A stretch of DNA of 22,362 nucleotides, from contig CAZJAT010000028.1 in the NCBI GenBank assembly GCA_964544145.1, forward strand, positions 1 to 22,362, written 5' to 3'. Both the position numbers and the translations under genes were made by a program. The notes under the pieces are model-generated. The model ran no database searches. It was not told the DNA's origin and saw nothing but the letters and a program-made list of their open reading frames with translations. This DNA is from CAZJAT01 sp964544145. GTDB lineage: Bacteria > Hydrothermota > 32-111. Positions 1-6,830 of this stretch are shown piece after piece (position 1 is the stretch's first letter; every line of letters starts with the position of its first letter).

Positions 1-32
1 CTTTTGTCTCACAGGTTTTTCATATAATAATC

Positions 33-61
33 TTGTAAGTAATGCAATAATGCAATATAAT
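33..61 (+). promoter_or_regulatory. Sigma70-type promoter of the ABC exporter unit
   Basis: A -35 box TTGTAA (33-38) and a perfect -10 box TATAAT (56-61) are separated by 17 bp. Transcription would begin near 68, giving a leader of about 25 nt before the ATG at 94. A second possible -10, TATTAT (80-85), lies closer to the gene but has no convincing -35 box. The call rests on consensus match only. Confidence 0.6.
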
Positions 62-93
62 TATGGCATATAAATTGCTTATTATAGAGTGTT

Positions 94-1863
94 ATGCAAG
101 AAAATATTAAAACAGTAAGTTTATCAAAGAGCATCAGGCGTTTATTGCCATACATGCTTGAATACAAGGTCCTCTTCATAGGGGGATTGTTTGCTATGGT
201 GCTTATATCGGGTGCCCAGCTGCTTGACCCACTTATTCTTGCTCATATCATTGATGTGTCTGTTCCGAACAGCGATATAGGCGACATGATAAAATACGGC
301 TTATTTTTTGTGGGTGTAATACTATTCACAGGTGTGCTATCATATTTTCAGACAGTATTGCTGGCGCGGCTTGGTGTAAAAATCATCACGGATCTGAAGG
401 AACAGGTATTTGAACATATGCTAAAATTACCGCTTTCATATTTTGACGAGAATCCTGTGGGAAAGCTGATAGCACGTGTGGAGAGTGACGGTGAAAGGGT
501 AAAACAGCTATTCTCAAATTTCTCTATTATGATTTTCGGCAGTATACTCTTTTTTATAGGTATGATTGCTGTGCTCTTCTGGAAGAACTGGCAGATAACA
601 ATGTTTCTTGTGATGCCCATTCCTGTAATATTTGCTTTGGTCGTGATTGCTGTTAGATATCTTGCGCGTTATTACAGGCGCATCAGAAGACTATATGCGG
701 AATTGTCAGGAATGCTTGCTGAATATGTGCAGGGCACTCATGTTATACAGATCTTCAACAGAAGGCATATTATTGAGGATATTGTCAATGCAAAGAGTAT
801 GGAAAAGAAAAAACAGGAAACAAAAGCAGCAATATATGAATATTCATTCTGGTCATTCTATTCATTTCTTATTGAAACACTTTTTATAGTGCTTGTTATT
901 CTGCTGACAACACCGAAGATATTTGCCGGTCTCATGACACTGGGTACACTGATAATATTTATTCAATATGGCAGAAATATTTTTGAACCGCTTATTATGA
1001 TATCAGAGACAATTAATATGATACAGCGCGCATTTGTCTCATTGGAGCGCATATTCAATATACTGGATATGGAGACGGAGAAATCAGTTGTCAATGCTAT
1101 AGAACCTGTATTCAATGAAAATATTGTGTTTGACGATGTGTGGTTCAAATATAAGAAAAATGAATGGGTTCTTAAAGGTGTCAGTTTTGAGATAAAAAAA
1201 GGCGAAAAGATAGCATTGGTGGGAGCATCAGGCAGCGGCAAGACAACAACTGTTTCATTGCTGGAACGTTTCTATAATATCGATGAAGGTTCCATCAAGG
1301 TTGACGGAAAAAATATATATGATTTTTCACTGCATGGATGGAGAAGGAAGATAGGACTTGTATTGCAGGATATATATCTGTTCCCCGGTAATGTGGCAGA
1401 AAATGTACGCATATATAATGATAATATTCCCTATGAAAGTGTGCAGAATGCATTGAAGGCTGTTGAAGCCGAGAATTTTACAGACAGAAGAAATGGTCTG
1501 GAAATGGAAATCATTGAAAGAGGACAGAACATATCTGTGGGCGAAAAGCAATTGCTTAGCTTTGCAAGGGCATTGGTGTTTACTCCGGATATTGTAATCA
1601 TGGATGAGGCAACAGCTTCTGTTGATGCAATGACTGAGAGAAAGATACAGCATGCCATAGAGAGCATATTAAAGGGTAAGACAGCAATTATTGTTGCTCA
1701 TCGGCTTTCATCTGTTATCAATGCTGACCGCATACTGCTTTTCCAGGATGGCAGGATAATTGCAAAGGGCAATCATAATGAATTAATGAATATATCAGAG
1801 GAATACAGGAAATTAGTGGAATTGCAGTTTTTAAGCAGAGAGGATGATAATGTTTCACATTAA
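94..1863 (+). CDS. ABC exporter half-transporter, subunit A (catalytic-site subunit of a heterodimer)
   Basis: A 589-aa fused membrane/ATPase half-transporter of the type IV (MDR-like) exporter family. It has about six transmembrane helices within residues 20-310 and a nucleotide-binding domain from about 340. Visible motifs are Walker A GASGSGKT (377-384), a degenerate signature SVGEK in place of LSGGQ (481-485), Walker B with the catalytic glutamate (IMDEATAS, E505) and the H-loop histidine (VAHRLS, H536). In a heterodimer its Walker A/B would pair with the canonical signature of the next gene, forming the one hydrolysing site. The two genes overlap by a few bases, as usual for LmrCD/TM287-288-type pairs. 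Substrate cannot be read from the sequence: drug, lipid or peptide export are all possible. The start at 94 has only a weak ribosome site (TAGAG) but gives a normal family N-terminus. Confidence 0.93.
   Translation: MQENIKTVSLSKSIRRLLPYMLEYKVLFIGGLFAMVLISGAQLLDPLILAHIIDVSVPNSDIGDMIKYGLFFVGVILFTGVLSYFQTVLLARLGVKIITDLKEQVFEHMLKLPLSYFDENPVGKLIARVESDGERVKQLFSNFSIMIFGSILFFIGMIAVLFWKNWQITMFLVMPIPVIFALVVIAVRYLARYYRRIRRLYAELSGMLAEYVQGTHVIQIFNRRHIIEDIVNAKSMEKKKQETKAAIYEYSFWSFYSFLIETLFIVLVILLTTPKIFAGLMTLGTLIIFIQYGRNIFEPLIMISETINMIQRAFVSLERIFNILDMETEKSVVNAIEPVFNENIVFDDVWFKYKKNEWVLKGVSFEIKKGEKIALVGASGSGKTTTVSLLERFYNIDEGSIKVDGKNIYDFSLHGWRRKIGLVLQDIYLFPGNVAENVRIYNDNIPYESVQNALKAVEAENFTDRRNGLEMEIIERGQNISVGEKQLLSFARALVFTPDIVIMDEATASVDAMTERKIQHAIESILKGKTAIIVAHRLSSVINADRILLFQDGRIIAKGNHNELMNISEEYRKLVELQFLSREDDNVSH
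1837..1843 (+). promoter_or_regulatory. Ribosome binding site deciding the start of ABC subunit B
   Basis: AGAGAGG at 1837-1843 abuts the ATG at 1844 but lies 6 nt upstream of the in-frame ATG at 1850, which is the normal spacing. The start at 1850 is therefore preferred. Confidence 0.6.
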
Positions 1864-3601
1864 GTGGCTATGGCAATTATGGAAAAATCATAAGGGATTT
1901 ATTGTATTCCTCGTTATACTGACATTGATGTCAACAGCGGTTACTGTTGCATATCCTCTTGTATTTAAGAATCTGATAGATACAGTGTCTGCCATTATGC
2001 TCAATCCGGATAAATATGCCTCCCCCCAGAAGGAGATATACAGGATTATATATGTGCTCTTGGGTATAGGTATTGTAAAATTGATTTCCGGATTATACCC
2101 GGCATTCAGGGCAATGATGAATCTGACATTTGAATTTGTGCTTAGAAAGAAATATTTTTCATCAATACTTGAAAAGGATTTTGCATTTTTCAATCAATTC
2201 AGGACAGGGGATCTGGTAACGCGCCTTACAGATGATCTCAGTGATTTTCCGAAGATATGCTGGTTTGCATGTTCAGGTATATTCAGGGCATTGGAATCAT
2301 TGTCCAAGATAGTGTTCTGTATTGCTGCAATGCTATATCTCTCATGGAATCTGACACTGTTGTCTATTATTCCACTACCATTCATGATATTGATATTCTA
2401 TTTTACAAGCGAAAAATTATATTCACGCTTCAGGAAAAATCAGGAGGCAATAAGTGAAATAAACAATCAGCTTGAGATGAGTTTTTCAGGGATTAGAATA
2501 ATAAAGGCATTTGCGTCTGAGGATAAATATCAGCGATTCTTTGATAATGCATTGAAACATAGATTCAATACAGAGATGAATGTGGTTAAACTCAATACAA
2601 TGCTGCATCTAATTTATCAGTATATTGACCGATTTGCCCAGATAGGCATTGTCATGTTCGGCGGATATATGGTGGTAAAGGGCAGTATCAGCATTGGCAC
2701 ATTCTATGCATTTTACACATATCTTGCAATGCTTATTTTCCCAATACTTGATTTGCCCCAATTATTTGTTTCAGGCAAGCAGGCATTTGTTAATATAGAC
2801 CGTCTGGAAGAGATAAAAAATTATCCTACAACATATAGGGAAAATATGACAAAGAAGACAGTAAAGCATATTGAACAGATACAATTCAATAATGTCAGTT
2901 TCTGTTATAATGAGAATGAATGTATTATCAATGATGTGAATTTCAATGTGAAACGCGGCGAGAAGGTTGTGATAATAGGCCCTGTAGGTTCAGGCAAGAC
3001 AACAATACTGGGATTGCTTACTGGTATGCTTTTGCCCACAGAGGGAGATATAATGGTCAATGGATTGCCGCTCAATACAATCAATCACAACAGATTTCGT
3101 GATATTATCGGTTATGTGCCGCAGGAACCACTGTTATTCTCGGGTTCTGTGAAGGATAATGTTGTATTCGGCACAGGAGATATTGAGGATAAATTGTATG
3201 AACGCATTATAAAGGCAGTGCAGATGGAGAAGGAGATAAGTCAGTTCAAACATGGAGATGATACTATTGTGGGACAACGCGGGGTATCTCTTTCAGGCGG
3301 ACAGAAACAGCGTATAGCAATTGCCAGAGCATTGATTAGACAGCCGGAAATATTAATCCTGGATGATATAACAGCATCTTTGGATGCAGATAATGAAGAA
3401 AAACTCTGGAAGGAGATAAACAAGATATATAAGGATATCACATGCTTTATTGTTTCAAACCGATTATCAACGCTGCGCTATGTGGATAATGTGATATTCT
3501 TGGATTCCGGCAGGGTTGTGGGCAAAGGTGAACACAGTGAAATGCTCAGCCTCTACCCCGAATACCGCACATTTGTCGAAGAACACTATCTTAAGGCATA
3601 G
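1850..3601 (+). CDS. ABC exporter half-transporter, subunit B (degenerate-site subunit of a heterodimer)
   Basis: A 583-aa half-transporter, partner of the preceding gene. Membrane helices occupy about residues 15-310 and the ATPase domain starts near 340. Walker A is GPVGSGKT (377-384) and the signature is canonical LSGGQ (481-485). The catalytic Walker B glutamate is aspartate (LDDITAS, D506), and the H-loop histidine is asparagine (VSNRLS, N537). Subunit B's own Walker A/B would face subunit A's degenerate SVGEK signature, so the complex has one working and one degenerate ATP site, as known for heterodimeric exporters. The start at 1850 is chosen for its ribosome site; the ATG at 1844 is in frame and possible. 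The TAG stop takes its last base from the left end of the repeat element at 3601. The C-terminus looks full length. Confidence 0.92.
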   Translation: MFHIKWLWQLWKNHKGFIVFLVILTLMSTAVTVAYPLVFKNLIDTVSAIMLNPDKYASPQKEIYRIIYVLLGIGIVKLISGLYPAFRAMMNLTFEFVLRKKYFSSILEKDFAFFNQFRTGDLVTRLTDDLSDFPKICWFACSGIFRALESLSKIVFCIAAMLYLSWNLTLLSIIPLPFMILIFYFTSEKLYSRFRKNQEAISEINNQLEMSFSGIRIIKAFASEDKYQRFFDNALKHRFNTEMNVVKLNTMLHLIYQYIDRFAQIGIVMFGGYMVVKGSISIGTFYAFYTYLAMLIFPILDLPQLFVSGKQAFVNIDRLEEIKNYPTTYRENMTKKTVKHIEQIQFNNVSFCYNENECIINDVNFNVKRGEKVVIIGPVGSGKTTILGLLTGMLLPTEGDIMVNGLPLNTINHNRFRDIIGYVPQEPLLFSGSVKDNVVFGTGDIEDKLYERIIKAVQMEKEISQFKHGDDTIVGQRGVSLSGGQKQRIAIARALIRQPEILILDDITASLDADNEEKLWKEINKIYKDITCFIVSNRLSTLRYVDNVIFLDSGRVVGKGEHSEMLSLYPEYRTFVEEHYLKA

Positions 3602-3629
3602 GGCCGGGTGTCTATTTTTGTAACCTTTT
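3601..3629 (+). repeat. Left terminal inverted repeat of the small element
   Basis: A 29-bp arm, GC-rich at its outer end and ending in TAACCTTTT. It is exactly complementary to 3738-3766. Its first base completes the TAG stop of the upstream ABC gene. Confidence 0.9.
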
Positions 3630-3737
3630 ATTTTGTGGTGAATAGACCCATTTCTACATAGATATAACATGTAAGTTTTTAAAATACAGAGTTTAATGAA
3701 GTTTTATGCAGGGTTTATATCTGACTTTAGTCTTAAA

Positions 3738-3766
3738 AAAAGGTTACAAAAATAGACACCCGGCCC
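3738..3766 (-). repeat. Right terminal inverted repeat of the small element
   Basis: Perfect reverse complement of 3601-3629, beginning AAAAGGTTAC and ending CACCCGGCCC. It lies 12 bp upstream of the -35 box of the next promoter, so the element is immediately next to a promoter. Confidence 0.9.
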
Positions 3767-3778
3767 TATATATAATTA

Positions 3779-3807
3779 TTGACAGTAAAATTTAAATAAT
3801 ATATAAT
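3779..3807 (+). promoter_or_regulatory. Consensus sigma70 promoter of the peptidase-pilB-dinG unit
   Basis: Perfect TTGACA (3779-3784), 17-bp spacer, perfect TATAAT (3802-3807). Only 7 bp separate the -10 box from the ATG at 3815, so transcription would begin at or within a base or two of the start codon. This predicts a leaderless mRNA, unless translation begins downstream at GTG 3845. Confidence 0.75.
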
Positions 3808-3814
3808 ATTTTTT

Positions 3815-4870
3815 ATGGTGAGAAAGAGGGGATTTGCCCAGGAAGTGTTTGTTCTGTATAACAGAAAGGCATTACAAAAAAGATTTACAGATAATATAAT
3901 TGAACGTATACAGGATGAATTTGTTTTATGCTGTGATAATGTGATATTTATTGAATATGAAGATAAGAAGAGGTGTGACATAAGGGAATATATAAGAAAA
4001 ATATCATCTGACAAAACGCATCTCATTATCATAGGTAATGACAATACACTGCCCTTTGAACAGGTTAAATCACCTGTTTCCGATGGTGACAGCATTGTGC
4101 ACACAGATAATTTTTGGAATTGTTTTGACAGGGATATGATTATACCTGATTTTCCTGTTGCCCGAATACCGCATGATAAGAATCAGACAGCAAAATCTTT
4201 TATATCAATGCTCTCGTCAATACTCTCTGTGAAGCATTTAAATCATAATGAAAGATTGGGTATTACTGCATCCATATGGGACAAAGCGGCAGGCCATGTG
4301 TTTAAAACAATTAAGGGAACCGGGGATATACTCAATTCGCCGCCTTTCTCTGTTGGGCGTGATGGTGTGCTTGCCTTTGAATCATTCAATGGATGCATTT
4401 ACTGCAATGTGCATGGTTCTGACACTCTTGAGGGTTGGTATGGACAAGCGAAAAGAAGTGAAACATTTGATGATGATTTCCCGCTTGCATTGATGCCGGA
4501 AACATTTGTCAGCGGTTTTGAGAGTGCAATGCTTATATCAGAGGCATGCTATGGCGGCTTTATCATAGATAAGACAATGAAGAAATCCATTGCACTGAGT
4601 GCCTTAAATGGCGGCATTGCATGTGAACTTATTTCCACATCAACAGCATATGGCACATTCTTCCCTCCTGTTTCTGAGGCAGATCTGCTTGTGGAGTATT
4701 TTATGAAAAACATATATAATAATCAGAGTGCAGGTATGGCGCTGGTTAAGGCAAAGCGTGAATTTGCCAGATTCAATATAAAAGAAAACGGATATCTGGA
4801 TAATGATGACAGAAAGACATTACTGGAATTCACTTTATACGGGAATCCGCTGCTGATGGAGAAAAAATGA
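3815..4870 (+). CDS. C25 (gingipain)/caspase-like cysteine peptidase, intracellular
   Basis: A 351-aa protein with the features of the clan CD peptidase fold as found in the C25 family. These include a DFPVARIP segment (112-119), a catalytic-histidine motif NVHGSD (His200) and a catalytic-cysteine motif SEACYGG (Cys245). A later stretch has the STxxYG and ADLLxxxF pattern, and LYGNPLL follows near the C-terminus. Unlike classical secreted gingipains it has no signal peptide, no propeptide and no C-terminal sorting domain, so it probably acts in the cytoplasm. The ATG at 3815 lies at the predicted transcription start. An in-frame GTG at 3845, just before the first beta strand, is an alternative start with a poorly spaced AGAGGGG upstream. 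The next gene overlaps by ATGA, implying coupled translation. Substrate is unknown. Confidence 0.8.
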   Translation: MVRKRGFAQEVFVLYNRKALQKRFTDNIIERIQDEFVLCCDNVIFIEYEDKKRCDIREYIRKISSDKTHLIIIGNDNTLPFEQVKSPVSDGDSIVHTDNFWNCFDRDMIIPDFPVARIPHDKNQTAKSFISMLSSILSVKHLNHNERLGITASIWDKAAGHVFKTIKGTGDILNSPPFSVGRDGVLAFESFNGCIYCNVHGSDTLEGWYGQAKRSETFDDDFPLALMPETFVSGFESAMLISEACYGGFIIDKTMKKSIALSALNGGIACELISTSTAYGTFFPPVSEADLLVEYFMKNIYNNQSAGMALVKAKREFARFNIKENGYLDNDDRKTLLEFTLYGNPLLMEKK

Positions 4871-5124
4871 AAAAATCTGATATTATAAAAATAGTTAAAG
4901 AAACAATTAATAGTGAATATCCCCAATTTGACGGATTCCCAATAAATGAAGAAAAGATAAACATGTCATCCGCTCAGATTGCAAAGAAACTCAATATCAA
5001 GGCAGGGAAAAGGCATGAAAAATTATATGCATTCACTGTGATAAATAATAATAAATTCAGCAATATTTTGAGATTAGTAATTGACGAGAACGGCAAATTC
5101 ATTAAAATTAGCATAAGTAAATAA
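4867..5124 (+). CDS. Small unknown protein coupled to the cysteine peptidase
   Basis: An 85-aa soluble, lysine-rich protein. Its ATG overlaps the peptidase stop codon (ATGA), and it has a good ribosome site, GGAG at 4858-4861, 5 nt before the start. It has no signal peptide, membrane segment or cysteine. The N-terminal third looks helical; the C-terminal third has alternating hydrophobic residues (LRLVIDENGKFIKISISK) consistent with a beta hairpin. I do not recognise the family. The coupling suggests a functional tie to the peptidase (substrate, inhibitor or adaptor), but that is inference. It could equally be an accessory to the pilB-like gene 14 bp downstream. Confidence 0.75.
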   Translation: MKKSDIIKIVKETINSEYPQFDGFPINEEKINMSSAQIAKKLNIKAGKRHEKLYAFTVINNNKFSNILRLVIDENGKFIKISISK

Positions 5125-5138
5125 AAAGGGGTTCATAT

Positions 5139-6830
5139 ATGTGGAAAAGACTGGGTGATTTGCTTATAGATGAAGGGCTGATTACTGATGAACAGCTGAA
5201 ACAGGCATTGGCAGAACAGAAGCATAATGGCGGACGTCTTGGAGGACTGCTTGTTAAGATGTCTTTTGTCACTGATGACCAGATATCACAGGCATTGGGC
5301 AAACAGTATGGTGTTCCTGTGATCGATTTTTCAAAGGAAGAGATTGATGAGATGGTGCTTAAACTGATTGAACCAAAGATGGCACAGAAATTTCAGATTA
5401 TTCCAATCAAGAGAATGGGCAAGGACCTATTTGTTGCAATGACAAATCCTGTTGATGTATATACAATTGAGGACATTAAATTTGCCACAGGTTATAATGT
5501 ACAACCAATGGTGGCAAGTGAAAATATAATTGCAAAGGCCATTGAGGAATATTATGGAATATCCGGTTCTCTGGCCGATGTGATAAGTGAGATGGAGATA
5601 GATGAAGGCGAGATTGAGATACTGGAAGAGGAGAAAGAGGTTGATGCACAGCAGCTGCTTATTGATGTTAATGCCGCTCCCATTGTCAAACTGGTAAATG
5701 GCATTATTGCAGAGGCAGTAAAACAGGGTGCATCGGATATTCACATTGAACCTTTCAATAGAGCATTAAGGGTGCGTTACAGAGTTGATGGTGAATTAAA
5801 GGAAATTATGTCACCCCAATACACAATGGGTCCGGCAATTGCATCAAGGATTAAGATAATGTCAGGACTGGACATATCACAGAGGCGTCTGCCCCAGGAT
5901 GGAAGGATAGGAATGAAAGTTAAGGAAAAACCCATTGACCTAAGGGTTTCCACAATGCCCACAGTGCATGGTGAAAAGATTGTTATGAGAATTGCGGAGA
6001 AATCCTCACTCATGGCATTGGAGGATATTGGACTCACAAAGAAAGCATATAATGATTTTGTTGATGCAATAAATAAACCCAATGGCATTATTCTTGTAAC
6101 CGGTCCCACAGGAAGCGGAAAAACAGTAACCCTCTATTCAATACTCGGCCGTCTCAATACACCCAATGTGAATATTACGACAGCGGAGGATCCTGTTGAA
6201 TTTGATTTTGTGGGTGTGAATCAGGTGAATGTAAGGGATAAGATAGGGTATACATTTTCAAAGGCATTAAAGGCCTTTCTCAGACAGGACCCCAATATTA
6301 TCATGGTGGGAGAAATAAGAGATTTAGATACAGCTGATATAGCAATAAAAGCATCATTAACAGGTCATCTTGTGCTCTCAACACTGCATACGAATGATAC
6401 TGTTTCAACCATTGCCCGAATGATTGACATGGGACTGGAACATTACAAGGTGGCATCATCTGTTGTTTTAATACAGGCACAGCGTCTTGTGAGGCGTGTA
6501 TGCAAGTACTGTAAAGAACCCATCGAAATACCGGATAGTGAGTTTATCAAATACAGTATCAATCCGGAATATATGAGAGGCGGTACATTCTATATGGGCA
6601 AGGGTTGTGTGCAATGTGGAAATACCGGGTATAAAGGCCGTCTGGGTCTTTTTGAAGTTTTGCCATTATCCCACAGACTGAGAGAAATGATTGTAAAGGA
6701 ATCATCAACAGATGAATTGAGGGCACAAGCAAGGAAAGAGGGCGTAATAATGCTCAGGGAAGACGGACTTATAAAGGTGAAAGCGGGAATCACTACATTA
6801 GAAGAAGTGATGAGAGCTACAGTTGGATGA
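5139..6830 (+). CDS. pilB: Type IV pilus/type II secretion assembly ATPase (PilB/GspE family) with MshEN c-di-GMP-binding domain
   Basis: A 563-aa hexameric motor ATPase that would power pilin or pseudopilin assembly at the inner membrane. The N-terminal MshEN domain carries two tandem 24-residue c-di-GMP motifs. The first (4-27) fits the RLG...G...L...L..Q consensus completely. The second (33-56) has Ser42 where Gly is expected and Ile49 where Leu is expected. The ATPase core shows Walker A GPTGSGKT (322-329), Asp box TTAEDPVEF (347-355), Walker B IIMVGEIRD (387-395), His box (410-420) and a zinc tetracysteine (C455, C458, C490, C493). GGGG at 5128-5131 is a good ribosome site. No PilC, PilT, pilin or secretin gene is nearby, so PilB versus GspE cannot be settled by context; the MshEN domain favours PilB/MshE. 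Confidence 0.93.
   Translation: MWKRLGDLLIDEGLITDEQLKQALAEQKHNGGRLGGLLVKMSFVTDDQISQALGKQYGVPVIDFSKEEIDEMVLKLIEPKMAQKFQIIPIKRMGKDLFVAMTNPVDVYTIEDIKFATGYNVQPMVASENIIAKAIEEYYGISGSLADVISEMEIDEGEIEILEEEKEVDAQQLLIDVNAAPIVKLVNGIIAEAVKQGASDIHIEPFNRALRVRYRVDGELKEIMSPQYTMGPAIASRIKIMSGLDISQRRLPQDGRIGMKVKEKPIDLRVSTMPTVHGEKIVMRIAEKSSLMALEDIGLTKKAYNDFVDAINKPNGIILVTGPTGSGKTVTLYSILGRLNTPNVNITTAEDPVEFDFVGVNQVNVRDKIGYTFSKALKAFLRQDPNIIMVGEIRDLDTADIAIKASLTGHLVLSTLHTNDTVSTIARMIDMGLEHYKVASSVVLIQAQRLVRRVCKYCKEPIEIPDSEFIKYSINPEYMRGGTFYMGKGCVQCGNTGYKGRLGLFEVLPLSHRLREMIVKESSTDELRAQARKEGVIMLREDGLIKVKAGITTLEEVMRATVG

Larger units (their letters stand above)
3599..3768. mobile_element. MITE- or REPIN-like non-autonomous element, 166 bp, with a TA at each edge
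   Basis: Two perfect 29-bp inverted repeats (3601-3629 and 3738-3766) enclose a 108-bp AT-rich core with no coding capacity. A TA lies at each outer edge (3599-3600 and 3767-3768), as expected for a TA target duplication of the Tc1/mariner-IS630 type. The GC-rich tips (GGGCCGGGTGTCTATTTTTG) contrast with the surroundings. An inverted REP pair (REPIN) moved by a Y1-type transposase is an alternative. No transposase is in the window. The arms could fold into a long hairpin in RNA, but no T-tract follows on either strand, so a classical intrinsic terminator is not supported. Confidence 0.7.

Noticed and set aside
3601..3766. Inverted repeats as an intrinsic terminator
   Set aside because: The arms are 108 bp apart and no T-tract follows the stem on either strand; the TA borders fit a mobile element better.
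3598..3769. CRISPR-like repeat
   Set aside because: There are only two copies and they are inverted, not direct; no spacer array exists.
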